Origin: RGIG5579 sp045543495
Lineage (GTDB): Bacteria; Bacillota; Clostridia; Oscillospirales; SIG627
DNA length: 64,000 bases
Direction: 5' to 3'
NCBI GenBank assembly: GCA_045543495.1
Contig: JAZQMO010000066.1
Location: 1-64,000 of the forward strand
Shown here piece after piece: positions 1 to 8,337 of the stretch. Within the stretch, counting starts at the first letter, position 1. Each line of letters starts with the position of its first letter. The notes below the pieces were generated by a model. The model was not told where the DNA came from. It saw only the letters and a list, made by a program, of their open reading frames with translations, and did not search any database. The translations under genes and the position numbers were made by a program.

Positions 1-251
1 AGCATATAGATCCAGCTTGCTTTATGGAAGAGCATCGGGAACGGATATTGAATGCACTGACACTGGAGTGTTCTGCTGCGTATAACGCCGCGCTTCTTGC
101 AAAGGGTGCACATACACATCCTGCATGGCCGTGTGTGGAGAACATTTTTGTGCTCGGTATGCCCGCTGTTGCAAGACATGTTACGATGCATCCGGGAGAG
201 CCGTTGCCGTCCGGTGATGCTGCGCGCAGACGTACCGATATACCACAATGA
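1..251 (+). CDS. 3' end of an unidentified protein (possibly DUF5685-type)
   Basis: The reading frame is open from the window edge (codons from base 3) to a TGA at 249-251, so only the last ~82 residues are visible and an internal ATG at 24 is unlikely to be the true start. The visible part has an Ala-rich helix followed by a segment ending ENIFVLGMPAVA and a hydrophilic tail. It lies 34 bp before a J-domain gene on the same strand. A DUF5685-type protein next to a J-domain gene would fit this helical tail, but that is a recollection of family style and not a motif match. Function unknown. Confidence 0.5.
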   Translation, partial: HIDPACFMEEHRERILNALTLECSAAYNAALLAKGAHTHPAWPCVENIFVLGMPAVARHVTMHPGEPLPSGDAARRRTDIPQ

Positions 252-285
252 AAATATGTAATGACGAAAAAGGAAGCATTTACAA

Positions 286-879
286 ATGACAGATCCTTAT
301 AAGATACTGGGTGTCTCCAGAGACGCCTCTGATGAAGAAATAAAAAAAGCATACCGCGCCTTGGCAAGGAAGTATCACCCCGATAATTATGCGGGAAGCG
401 ATCTTGCCGATCTTGCGGGTGAAAGAATGAAGGAGATCAACGAGGCGTACGATACCGTCCTGCGGGAGAGAGCAGGGGGGCAGAGCCACAGCGGTGCCTC
501 ATCCCAATCGGGTGCGGGCGGCGAGTATGCTCGGATCCGAAGCCTCATTGCAGGGGGACGGATCGGGGAGGCCGAGGTGCTTTTGGAGGCAGATACGGTT
601 CGCGGTGCCGAGTGGTATTACCTGAAGGGCCTTTGTGCTATGTACCGCAGAAGCTATAACGACGCCGCAAGATTCTTTGAGGAGGCCTACCGCCGTAATC
701 CCAATAATCCCGAATACGCCAATATGTACCGCAGATTCAGCGGAGCACAGCAGAATTACGGCTCCTTCACCCCCGGCGGAACCTATCGGGAGTGCAATAC
801 CTGCGATATTTGTACCAACCTTTTGTGTGCCGATTGCCTCTGCGAGCTTTGCGGCGGCGATCTGATCAGCTGTTGTTAA
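286..879 (+). CDS. J-domain protein with TPR-like middle and Cys-rich tail
   Basis: The 197-residue protein begins with a DnaJ-type J domain (residues ~1-60) with the HPD tripeptide at 31-33, which in this family stimulates DnaK ATPase. A middle part (~85-150) reads as one or two TPR-like helical pairs (EWYYLKGLCAMY, then DAARFFEEAYRRNPNNPEY). The last ~29 residues hold nine cysteines in CxxC-like spacing, suggesting metal binding or heavy disulphide/thiol chemistry. There is no zinc-finger/G-F region of true DnaJ, so this is a specialised co-chaperone, not dnaJ. It is followed after 1 bp by a membrane-protein gene and is probably co-transcribed with it. Client unknown. Confidence 0.8.
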   Translation: MTDPYKILGVSRDASDEEIKKAYRALARKYHPDNYAGSDLADLAGERMKEINEAYDTVLRERAGGQSHSGASSQSGAGGEYARIRSLIAGGRIGEAEVLLEADTVRGAEWYYLKGLCAMYRRSYNDAARFFEEAYRRNPNNPEYANMYRRFSGAQQNYGSFTPGGTYRECNTCDICTNLLCADCLCELCGGDLISCC

Positions 880-880
880 G

Positions 881-1381
881 ATGAAAAAAACGAAAATGAT
901 CAGCATTTGTGCCATGATGGCCGCCTTGTGTGTGGTCATTCTGGCTTTGGGGAGCCTGGTGGAGAGCCTTGATATCTCTCTTGCCATTTTGGCGGGCCTT
1001 GTGGTTCTTATTGTGGCAACGGAGTATGCCGACCGTGTGGGCTTTTCCGTTTTTGCCGTGGTATCCGTTCTTTCCCTTCTGCTTCCCCTGAAAAGCGCAG
1101 GGATCCTCTTCCTTTCCTTTTTCGGATGGTACCCCATGGTTCAAAAAAGGATTCAGATGCTCCCGCCTTTTTTCTGCCGAGTGGTCAAATTTTTGGTATT
1201 TAATTTGATCCTTGTCTTGCTTCTTTTCCTTTCCGCCTTTGTGACGGGAACCGTGGAGGCAAAGCTGATTTATGCCACTACCCTTGTCTTTGCCAACCTT
1301 TGTTTTTATCTTTACGATCTTTTGCTGGATCGCTTTTTGATCTGGTATCTGATGAAGCTGCGGCGCCATCTTCATTTTTAA
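881..1381 (+). CDS. Polytopic membrane protein of unknown function
   Basis: 166 residues with about five hydrophobic segments (near 8-28, 33-48, 53-85, 105-125 and 130-150) and a basic C-terminus (KLRRHLHF). The layout resembles small Clostridial membrane proteins related to ECF-transporter S components, but no signature motif is visible and I do not assign a function. It starts 1 bp after the J-domain gene stop and ends 13 bp before the dGTPase gene, so the three probably form one transcription unit. Confidence 0.7.
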   Translation: MKKTKMISICAMMAALCVVILALGSLVESLDISLAILAGLVVLIVATEYADRVGFSVFAVVSVLSLLLPLKSAGILFLSFFGWYPMVQKRIQMLPPFFCRVVKFLVFNLILVLLLFLSAFVTGTVEAKLIYATTLVFANLCFYLYDLLLDRFLIWYLMKLRRHLHF

Positions 1382-1394
1382 TTTTGAGGTAAGT

Positions 1395-2597
1395 ATGAAG
1401 AAAAAACTGTCCGAATTCGCCATGACCCAAGAAAACCCTCGCTGGCAGATCGCCACCGAGCGCATCCGCCCCCTGTATCAAAGAGAAAATGACCCCCGCA
1501 GTCCCTTTCTGCGGGATTACACCCGCATCATCCATTCCACGGCCTTCCGCCGCTTAAAGCACAAAACGCAGGTGTTCTTTTCTCCCCACAGCGACCATAT
1601 CTGCACCCGTATCGAGCACGTGCTTCACGTGGAGTCCATTGCCACCGCCATTGCCGATTCCTTGGGGCTGAATACGGAATTGATCCGTGCCATTGCCGTG
1701 GGTCACGATCTGGGCCATTCTCCCTTCGGCCATAAGGGAGAGAGGGTATTGAGCGATATTTCTCAAAAGGTGCTGGGGGAAAGGTTCTGGCACGAGAAAA
1801 ACAGTCTCTACATTGTGGATCATATGGAGCTTTTGGAGGATGACCAAAGAAACCGTCAGCCCTTGAATCTGACCTACGCCGTGCGGGACGGATTGATCTG
1901 TCACTGCGGCGAAGCCACGGAGAATCACCTCTTTCCCAGAGAAGAAGCCGTGGACCTTGAAACCATCACCGCCCCCGGTAAGGTCAATGCCTTTACCTAT
2001 GAGGGATGCGTGGTCAAAATGGCAGACCGCATCTCCTACATCGGCCGTGACATTGAGGATGCCCTTGCCCTCGGTGTCCTCACTCCCGATAATATGGAGG
2101 AGCTGGGAGACATCGTGTATGAATTTACGGGCAATAAGATCAATAACACCATCATCATCAATTACCTGATCAACGATCTGTGCCGCTTCTCCAATCCCGA
2201 GGACGGCATCTGCTTCTCCGATCAGACCAATCGCTTTATCTCCCTTTTGGGGGAGTATAACCTGCGCCACATCTACCGTGCCAAGCGGGTGACCCGTGCG
2301 GAGAACTTTTTTGAGATCGTCATCCGTGAGATCTTCGATCTTTTGTACGGCTGCTTTGACTATTCCGATACCCTTCTCCGATTGGATGAATTGAGTAAGA
2401 TCTATCCCGAAACCTCCCGCTCCTTTGCCGAGTGGTTGAGCGCTTATTGGACCATCATTCGGGACTGCAAATACAAAAACGAGCCCGTTTTTGATATTTC
2501 CCACGAGAAGGATTATGCCCGTGCCGTCATTAGCTTTATTGCGGGAATGAGTGATCGCTATGCCATGGATTGCTTCAATGAAATTATCAGTTTTTAA
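1395..2597 (+). CDS. dgt: Deoxyguanosinetriphosphate triphosphohydrolase-like protein (HD domain)
   Basis: The 400-residue protein matches the dGTPase/HD-hydrolase family, which splits dNTPs into deoxynucleoside and tripolyphosphate and so limits dNTP pools in the cytosol. The N-terminal region carries RRLKHKTQVF (52-61), the first metal histidine in IEHVLHV (H75) and the HD pair in GHDLGHSPFGH (H104, D105), all in family order. The length matches the short bacterial form. GAGGT lies just upstream of the ATG. It is followed by an MBL-fold gene 9 bp later, in the same operon. Confidence 0.92.
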   Translation: MKKKLSEFAMTQENPRWQIATERIRPLYQRENDPRSPFLRDYTRIIHSTAFRRLKHKTQVFFSPHSDHICTRIEHVLHVESIATAIADSLGLNTELIRAIAVGHDLGHSPFGHKGERVLSDISQKVLGERFWHEKNSLYIVDHMELLEDDQRNRQPLNLTYAVRDGLICHCGEATENHLFPREEAVDLETITAPGKVNAFTYEGCVVKMADRISYIGRDIEDALALGVLTPDNMEELGDIVYEFTGNKINNTIIINYLINDLCRFSNPEDGICFSDQTNRFISLLGEYNLRHIYRAKRVTRAENFFEIVIREIFDLLYGCFDYSDTLLRLDELSKIYPETSRSFAEWLSAYWTIIRDCKYKNEPVFDISHEKDYARAVISFIAGMSDRYAMDCFNEIISF

Positions 2598-2606
2598 GGA
2601 TTTTGT

Positions 2607-3245
2607 ATGAAGGTTTTAACATTTTGCTTGGGGGCGCTTGCTACCAATACTTATTTTTGCTTCGATGAGGGCGGCGCCTGTGTCGTCATTGATCCCGGTA
2701 TGGATGGGGAAGGGATCTGGGAAAAGCTCTGTCATAAAGGCCTGATGCCTCAGTATATCCTGTTGACCCACGGCCACTTTGACCACTCTCAGGGAGTGAA
2801 ATTCCTGGCAGAGAAAACAGGGGCCAAGGTCTGCATCCACGAAGGGGATGCTCTGATGCTGGAAAAGCCCGCCTTCAATTCCTCCAATTTCTATTACCAC
2901 GGGGACACCGCCTTTTATCCCCGCTGCAGTGCCGACCTTGTTTTGAAGGATCGGGATGTGATCACAGCGGGAAGTATGCGCTTTCAGGTGATCCATACTC
3001 CCGGCCATACCCCCGGCTCCGTTTGCTTTGCCACGGAGGATAAGCTCTTTTGCGGGGATACGGTCTTTGCCTACGGCTACGGCCGATATGATCTTTGGGG
3101 CGGGGATCGCAAGGCTCTGTCTGAGTCCTTGATGCACCTTTACTCCCTTCCGGGTGATTTTAAGCTTTGCCCCGGCCACGGAAACACCGCCACCTTTTCC
3201 CGTGTCAAGGAAATGATCTATCAGTATGCAGAAGAATTAAAATAG
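2607..3245 (+). CDS. MBL-fold metallohydrolase (glyoxalase II-like, YqgX type)
   Basis: The 212-residue protein has the metallo-beta-lactamase metal motif THGHFDH (residues 54-60), a second histidine in HTPGHTPGS, an aspartate in FCGDTVFAYGYGR and a late PGHGN. These are the ligands of a dinuclear zinc/iron site. The short single-domain form fits hydroxyacylglutathione hydrolase-like (YqgX) proteins, which hydrolyse thioesters; the real substrate is unknown. SD AAGGA precedes the ATG; the next gene starts 9 bp downstream. Confidence 0.85.
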   Translation: MKVLTFCLGALATNTYFCFDEGGACVVIDPGMDGEGIWEKLCHKGLMPQYILLTHGHFDHSQGVKFLAEKTGAKVCIHEGDALMLEKPAFNSSNFYYHGDTAFYPRCSADLVLKDRDVITAGSMRFQVIHTPGHTPGSVCFATEDKLFCGDTVFAYGYGRYDLWGGDRKALSESLMHLYSLPGDFKLCPGHGNTATFSRVKEMIYQYAEELK

Positions 3246-3254
3246 GAGCGCTTT

Positions 3255-4505
3255 ATGAAAAAAGCCATTCTTTTGATTTTTGTCTGTTTTCTTTTTCTCT
3301 CCTCCTGTCAAAATTTGTCGGAGGGTGTAACCACCGAATCGGAGCCCCTCACGCTTTTCCCCTCCGTCTCCACCGAAACGGAGCCTCAAACCCGAGAGCC
3401 CTATCCCGAAACGGAAACGGAGACGAAAACCGAGGAAAATGCAGAAATAAAAGAGGATCCCCCCGCGCCATCGGGGCACAGTCACACTTGGGTCACCCTT
3501 TCGGTTCGGGATGCCACCTGTACCACGCCCGGCTCGGAAGAACAGGGCTGTGATTGCGGTGCGAAAAGAAGCGTGGAAACGGGCCTTTTGAACCACGCCT
3601 TCTCTCAGCCCACCTGCCTGACTCCCGCCACCTGCTATTCCTGCGGCGCCACGGGAGCCAACGCCTTGGGTCATATCCCTGTGAAGGGAAGATGCACCCG
3701 CTGTCAAAATGCCATCACCTCGCCCCTTTTTGTTTTGGGCAAGGAGCTTCGCTTTGATGCTTCGGGAGACGAGATCCTTCACCGTCTCGGAACTCCCACG
3801 GAAATTGTAACCGAGGGAATTTTCACAAGCTATATCTACGCCGAGGATCTTCTTCGCCTCACCGTCATTCAAACCGATGCCGACGGTCTTTGGGGTGTTT
3901 TCACTATGGATCCCTCTGCTCAGTTTTATTTGGAAAACCAGACCCTCACCATCGCCAATATGACGGGAGAGCCGGATCTGAATTCTCAGGCCGTCTACCG
4001 TGATCTTGCCACCTGCCGCATCTTTGCCTTTCGGGATCAAATCGGCTCGGGAGAAAACTATGCCATGTGGCTTCGCTATGAGGAGCGGGAATACGATTAT
4101 ATGAACGATCCCAACCTCTACGGAAACTACCACGGCCAACAGCGCCTGTCCTTTTATTACATCAATTCTCTCCGTGCCCGTCACGCTCTCGCCCCCCTTC
4201 TTTGGTCCGATGCCTGCTCTCAGGTGGCCACGGAATACAGCGCCTATATGATCGAAAGCGGCTTCTTCGGCCACGACAATTCCTATCTTACCCGCTTGAA
4301 GCAAAAGGGGATCCAATATCAGAACGCAGGGGAAAACCTTTCCCAAGGATATTTTAACGCCTTCTTCGTCAGCGATGCCTACTACAATTCTCAAAGCCAC
4401 AGAGCCAATGTGCTGGATGCCGTCTTCCGCTATGTGGGGGTGGGCTATGTGAAGCGTGGGGGCGATGCCATCGCCGTCTTCGGTGCACAGATCTTCTATT
4501 CATAA
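3255..4505 (+). CDS. CAP/SCP-domain lipoprotein
   Basis: A 416-residue predicted lipoprotein: basic N-terminus, hydrophobic stretch and lipobox LSSC (Cys18). A Thr/Glu/Pro-rich linker (~25-75) is followed by a Cys-rich module (~76-155) with HTW, CTTPGSEEQGCDCG and TCLTPATCYSCGA, the Cys-pair repeat common in Clostridial surface proteins. Residues ~160-285 resemble the CAP-associated domain, and the C-terminus (~295-416) is a CAP/SCP domain (INSLRARHALAPLLWSDA, then SGFFGHDN and SHRANVLD). Such proteins act outside the membrane; spore-former relatives include YkwD/SafA-associated proteins, but the role here is unknown. Last gene before a bidirectional terminator. Confidence 0.85.
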   Translation: MKKAILLIFVCFLFLSSCQNLSEGVTTESEPLTLFPSVSTETEPQTREPYPETETETKTEENAEIKEDPPAPSGHSHTWVTLSVRDATCTTPGSEEQGCDCGAKRSVETGLLNHAFSQPTCLTPATCYSCGATGANALGHIPVKGRCTRCQNAITSPLFVLGKELRFDASGDEILHRLGTPTEIVTEGIFTSYIYAEDLLRLTVIQTDADGLWGVFTMDPSAQFYLENQTLTIANMTGEPDLNSQAVYRDLATCRIFAFRDQIGSGENYAMWLRYEEREYDYMNDPNLYGNYHGQQRLSFYYINSLRARHALAPLLWSDACSQVATEYSAYMIESGFFGHDNSYLTRLKQKGIQYQNAGENLSQGYFNAFFVSDAYYNSQSHRANVLDAVFRYVGVGYVKRGGDAIAVFGAQIFYS

Positions 4506-4540
4506 AAAAAGAGTTTGCTTTCGCAAACTCTTTTTTTCTT
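4504..4540. terminator. Bidirectional intrinsic terminator
   Basis: Perfect 8-bp stem GAGTTTGC (4511-4518) / GCAAACTC (4523-4530) with a TTTC loop, flanked by A7 and T7. It separates the converging CAP lipoprotein (+) and spoIIIAH (-) and can serve both. Confidence 0.9.
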
Positions 4541-5204
4541 ATGCCATATCCTTTTCGATGATCTTCACATCCTTGGGCTGAATGGAGGCCTCCAGAAAAA
4601 CGATCTCCTTGATCTGTGCGATCTGCCCTGCGCTGAGGCCATTGGATTCTACCACCACGTTGGCCGTATTGTCGTTGATAATGGCAACACATTCCTCAAA
4701 GCCCTTGGCCTTTACCAAATTCTCAATGTCAATTTCCCAGCTTGTCTCATTGGCAATGCGCTCCATTTGGTTGAAGGCCTCCTCCTTGGCGGTTTCGCTG
4801 GCGGTCTCATCCTCGGTAATGCTCACCAAAACCTCCAGTGCCTCGCCCCGAGCCCGCTCCCGATCGATCAGCGCCGTGGCAAAAAAGTTTTCTTCCTTTT
4901 CCTCCACAACCGCATCCTCATCGGTCACAGGGGCTGCGGTGTCACCCGTTGGGCCGTAGCGAATGTTCAGATACCCCGCCACCGCCACGATCACAAGACA
5001 GCCTGCGATCATGGCATTTTTGGCATTGATGCGCTTCCAGGGAAAGGGCTTTACCTTTTCCTTCATTTTATCAAACCATTTGGAAATTTCCCCAAAGCCC
5101 CCGTCGTGCATTTCTTCCTCCACGGGCACAAGCTCCACGGCCTGTTCCATTTCCTCCAAACAGGTTTCGGGATCGGTCAACTGAATCTTTTTAAGCTGTT
5201 TCAT
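4539..5204 (-). CDS. spoIIIAH: Stage III sporulation protein AH
   Basis: 221 residues: an acidic cytosolic N-terminus, one membrane segment at ~62-80 (AMIAGCLVIVAVAGYLNI) and a C-terminal ring-building domain with the conserved ending ANVVVESNGLSAGQIAQIKE. In spore formers SpoIIIAH sits in the mother-cell membrane around the forespore and binds SpoIIQ to form the feeding-tube channel. It is the last gene of the complete eight-gene spoIIIA operon and starts 11 bp after spoIIIAG. It is longer at the N-terminus than the Bacillus protein. Confidence 0.93.
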   Translation of the reverse strand: MKQLKKIQLTDPETCLEEMEQAVELVPVEEEMHDGGFGEISKWFDKMKEKVKPFPWKRINAKNAMIAGCLVIVAVAGYLNIRYGPTGDTAAPVTDEDAVVEEKEENFFATALIDRERARGEALEVLVSITEDETASETAKEEAFNQMERIANETSWEIDIENLVKAKGFEECVAIINDNTANVVVESNGLSAGQIAQIKEIVFLEASIQPKDVKIIEKDMA

Positions 5205-5215
5205 CTTGTTCTCCT

Positions 5216-5707
5216 TTATTCGGTTACAAAAATTTGATTTTCGTTCAGGTCAAGGGTACTTGCCACAAGGCCTATGATCTTGCGCTGAATCTTGGGGTCA
5301 GCCGCCCCGCGGCATACTACGCTGACTCCCCGTATTTCGGGAAACAGAGTCTGCGTCAGAATGGGCTGACTTTTCCCGTCAGAGCCCTCCTGCATCTGAA
5401 GGTTCGTTTCAAGGCTTGTGGCTTCGCCGCTTTGGCTTTTTTGGGTCTTGTTGGCATAGCGGTAATTCTTCCCCCCTGATAGAGTGATCATTACCTTCAC
5501 GTTTTCTACCCCATTCATCTCCTCCAGAATGGAAGCCAATTCTCCCTCCAATTCTGCGGTGTAGGCGCTTTCATCAAAGACCTCCTCTCCCTTTGTCTTT
5601 TCAAAACCACTATATTCACCGAAATACAGAAAAATGATTCCCACCAGAAAACTTATGATCAAAAATGCAAAGTTCTTTTTCTTGAGTCCGAAAAAATCCT
5701 TCTTCAT
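5216..5707 (-). CDS. spoIIIAG: Stage III sporulation protein AG
   Basis: 163 residues with one N-terminal membrane anchor (~13-30) and a ring-building domain containing LEEMNGVENVKVMITLSGG and a late GVSVVCRGAADPKIQ, typical of SpoIIIAG, which forms a large oligomeric ring of the SpoIIIA-SpoIIQ channel. The start codon overlaps the end of spoIIIAF by 4 bp, indicating translational coupling. Confidence 0.93.
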   Translation of the reverse strand: MKKDFFGLKKKNFAFLIISFLVGIIFLYFGEYSGFEKTKGEEVFDESAYTAELEGELASILEEMNGVENVKVMITLSGGKNYRYANKTQKSQSGEATSLETNLQMQEGSDGKSQPILTQTLFPEIRGVSVVCRGAADPKIQRKIIGLVASTLDLNENQIFVTE

Positions 5708-6150
5708 CCGCTTTCTCCTTCCAAAATAACCCTCGTTACAAGGGAAAAGTTTTCCCTGAGAAACAGGGCCATTTTCTGTCCCGTCTCCGCTTTGTTGCAG
5801 TAAACACGAATCCCCGTAGGGATATAGGCCTCGTTATGCTCCAGCTCAATTCTCGCTGCGCTTTCGGGAAAGGCCTGCCTCAAGGCTTCTTCCATATCCC
5901 TGCGGCTTTTTTCTAAGATAGCCTCTTCCAAGCCCCCTTCCTCCTGCAATTCCAAATCGGGAAGGGAGATGCCGCTTTCTCCCTTCATCGCCACGGAAAG
6001 AATGGGAGAGAGCACCGATAGAGTCAGCATCAGGGAAAGAAGAAATTTCAGGGGAGGGTACAGGGGAGCCTTCTCTCCCTCCGGTAAAATCAGACGCAAA
6101 AGAAGCGAGGCAAGTGCGCTAAAAAAGATGGGCAGGATCCATTCTTTCAT
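5704..6150 (-). CDS. spoIIIAF: Stage III sporulation protein AF
   Basis: 148 residues from the ATG at 6150, which has a good SD (AAAGGAAG) 8 nt upstream; an upstream start at 6192 in the same frame would overlap spoIIIAE and lacks such a site. Two hydrophobic segments (~2-20 and ~33-55) precede a soluble ring-building-motif domain (RIELEHNEAYIPTGIRVYC). SpoIIIAF is a membrane part of the SpoIIIA secretion-like complex. It starts 1 bp after spoIIIAE ends. Confidence 0.9.
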   Translation of the reverse strand: MKEWILPIFFSALASLLLRLILPEGEKAPLYPPLKFLLSLMLTLSVLSPILSVAMKGESGISLPDLELQEEGGLEEAILEKSRRDMEEALRQAFPESAARIELEHNEAYIPTGIRVYCNKAETGQKMALFLRENFSLVTRVILEGESG

Positions 6151-6151
6151 A

Positions 6152-7258
6152 TCAAAGGCTTCCTTTCGTTTGCAGAAATAGGGCAATGGCAAAGATCAAA
6201 TAGCAGCCTTGTGTGATCAAAAGGGACAGGATCAGATCCATCAGATGGGTAACGGATTTCAAAAATCGCATCAGTGATTTGATCTCAAGCATTTGCGCCA
6301 GCGCCGATGCAAGGGACAAAAAGAACTTTCTGATCCATAAGAACAAAATCGGGCGGAGCAAAAGAAAAACCAGCACCGTAAGGCAAAGGGTGCCGCACTG
6401 ACCCTTCACCAGCTGAAGGGATGCAGAAAGGGTGCGTGACTGCTCGCCCACCATAGAGCCCACCACCGGAACGAAGGTGCCCGCCGCAAAGCGAAGTGAG
6501 CGCATAGAAACGGAATCCGAAGCCGTGGCAAGTAGGTGGCGCAAGGAAATGAGAGCTGTGGCAACGGAAAAGAAAAAGACACAAAGGGTCTTGACCGTCT
6601 TCTTCAAAAAGGAAACAAGCCCCGATAGGGCGCCGTCTCCCATCCCCTCCAAAAGAGAAAAGCAAAACAGCGTGCGGATCAGGGGAAACAGGTGGGTGGT
6701 GGTAACCGTGGAGAGGGCCGAGAGAAAGAAGGTCACACAGCTGTTTTGTACCGCCGCCGCATTGACCGAGCCCCCCAGTGCCAGTAGCATGGTGCTCACA
6801 GGGAGGGAGGCAAGCATAAAGTGAGAGACGGTTCTCAAAGCACTGTCTGCCACCGAGAGACTTTCCGACAGAGCAAGAAAAACGGGGATGGCGGCGGCAA
6901 ATAAAAACAGGAATTGAAAGGCGTCCCCCTTGGGGTCACTCCCCGTCTTGTTCAGCCCCTCCAATAAGGCCCCCGCCAGGATCAATACACAAAGGGATAA
7001 AAACAGCTTCAGATTGTCTTCAAGCCCCAAAAGGATCCCATTCCATATTTTTTTCAGCAGCATCTCTCGGGATTCCCCTTGTGCTGCGGGATCCAGCATC
7101 AGAGAGACCTCCTCCTTTTTTATCTCCTCGGGCATAGCCTCCCACAGAGAATCAAAGTCGGAAAAGCGCTCCAGCTCCTCCTGTGCCGCCGCCCTCGCAG
7201 GGGTGGCAAGAAAAAAGAAGAGTGGGACGAGAAGGAGAATACAAATGGCTTTTTTCAT
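6152..7258 (-). CDS. spoIIIAE: Stage III sporulation protein AE
   Basis: 368-residue polytopic membrane protein with a cleavable-looking signal peptide (ICILLLVPLFFFLATPARAAA) and about seven further hydrophobic segments. The family is the largest membrane component of the SpoIIIA complex; the segment SLRFAAGTFVPVVGSMVGEQ is the conserved core. Its 4-bp overlap with spoIIIAD upstream and near abutment to spoIIIAF downstream show tight coupling. Confidence 0.93.
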   Translation of the reverse strand: MKKAICILLLVPLFFFLATPARAAAQEELERFSDFDSLWEAMPEEIKKEEVSLMLDPAAQGESREMLLKKIWNGILLGLEDNLKLFLSLCVLILAGALLEGLNKTGSDPKGDAFQFLFLFAAAIPVFLALSESLSVADSALRTVSHFMLASLPVSTMLLALGGSVNAAAVQNSCVTFFLSALSTVTTTHLFPLIRTLFCFSLLEGMGDGALSGLVSFLKKTVKTLCVFFFSVATALISLRHLLATASDSVSMRSLRFAAGTFVPVVGSMVGEQSRTLSASLQLVKGQCGTLCLTVLVFLLLRPILFLWIRKFFLSLASALAQMLEIKSLMRFLKSVTHLMDLILSLLITQGCYLIFAIALFLQTKGSL

Positions 7259-7635
7259 CCTAAAATCTCTCCCATCAGGGAGAGGATCTCTCCCACCAAG
7301 GGCAAGGCAAGGTATAACACCGCCGCCTTTCCGCAGGCCTCCAGCTTTTTTGCAACGGAGTCCTCCCCCAGATCACGGCAAAAGGAAGCGGTAAAGCTGA
7401 CCAAAAAGGAAATGCCGATCCCCTTGAATATTGGGGTGAAAAAGCTCCCTGCCACCGCCTTTTGTCCCAAGGCCTTAAGGTAAGATAAAACAGGCTCGGC
7501 CTGACGAAAAAAGAGTAGGGATAAGACCAAGGTTGCCCCTGCAGTCAGATATCCCTTGAATCGCTCCGATAAGGGGGTGACGGACTGGATCAGGAGCGTG
7601 GCAAACAGGGCAAAGAAGGTAGCGGAGAGGATCAT
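7255..7635 (-). CDS. spoIIIAD: Stage III sporulation protein AD
   Basis: 126-residue hydrophobic protein with four predicted membrane helices, matching SpoIIIAD in length and position. Residues ~80-110 (GISFLVSFTASFCRDLGEDS) carry the family's conserved polar segment between helices. It is predicted to be part of the membrane platform of the mother cell-forespore channel and overlaps both neighbours by 4 bp. Confidence 0.92.
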   Translation of the reverse strand: MILSATFFALFATLLIQSVTPLSERFKGYLTAGATLVLSLLFFRQAEPVLSYLKALGQKAVAGSFFTPIFKGIGISFLVSFTASFCRDLGEDSVAKKLEACGKAAVLYLALPLVGEILSLMGEILG

Positions 7636-7826
7636 AGCCCGAAGGTGCTTCTCACGGTGTTCAGAAGCTCACTGATCTTTCCGATCAGCATAAAAAAGGC
7701 CAGCAGGATCCCACCTAAGGTCACAAAGCCGGCCAATTCATCCCGCCCGCTGCTTTTTAATACCTGACACAATACACCCACCAAAATTCCAATGCCTGCA
7801 AGCTTTAATAAAAGTGTAACTTCCAT
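7632..7826 (-). CDS. spoIIIAC: Stage III sporulation protein AC
   Basis: 64 residues, two membrane helices (ITERATED pattern LLKLAGIGILVGVLCQVLK and FVTLGGILLAFFMLIGKI) joined by KSSGRDELAG, the conserved loop of SpoIIIAC. It is the smallest membrane subunit of the SpoIIIA complex and sits between spoIIIAB and spoIIIAD as in all known operons. Confidence 0.92.
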   Translation of the reverse strand: MEVTLLLKLAGIGILVGVLCQVLKSSGRDELAGFVTLGGILLAFFMLIGKISELLNTVRSTFGL

Positions 7827-7836
7827 TGTTTTCTCC

Positions 7837-8337
7837 TTATATCAGCAGAATAAAAAGGCCAAGCCCTGCGCAAAGCCCTACCGTCCTTGCCAAGGTCGCA
7901 TCCTTTTCCCGTTTTGGCCTTTCTGTTTCCTCTCTTCTTTGAATGGTCTTGATAAGGCTTTCCGTTTGATTAAGCTGTGCCTTTTTGCTTTGCATCCCAA
8001 AGCCTGCGGCAAATTCCTTCCAAAGCTTTTGTTCCTCGCTGCTCCAATTTGCACGCTCCATCAGAGAGGGGAGGGCTCTTTCCAGCGCTCCCACGGGGGA
8101 TTTTTCGATCTCCTCCTTCAGCCTCGGTAAAAAGCCCGATTCCGTTAAGGCACTGCTTTCAAAGGAGGAAACGATCTCCTCCTGCTCCTTGGAAAAGGCT
8201 TCGATCTGAAAATGAATGTGCTTCAAAAAATCAAGACTGCCTTGCCGTTCCTTCCCCTCACGGAGGATCCTTTGCCGAGTAAAAAATCCCAAAGCGGCGG
8301 GGATCATCGAAATCAAAAATGCACCCAAGCTTTTCAT
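7837..8337 (-). CDS. spoIIIAB: Stage III sporulation protein AB
   Basis: 166 residues with hydrophobic segments at both ends (LGAFLISMIPAALGFF near the start and VGLCAGLGLFILLI at the end) around a helical cytosolic body, the arrangement of SpoIIIAB, which resembles type II secretion/pilus GspF-like proteins. Its start overlaps the 3' end of spoIIIAA by 4 bp. Confidence 0.92.
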   Translation of the reverse strand: MKSLGAFLISMIPAALGFFTRQRILREGKERQGSLDFLKHIHFQIEAFSKEQEEIVSSFESSALTESGFLPRLKEEIEKSPVGALERALPSLMERANWSSEEQKLWKEFAAGFGMQSKKAQLNQTESLIKTIQRREETERPKREKDATLARTVGLCAGLGLFILLI

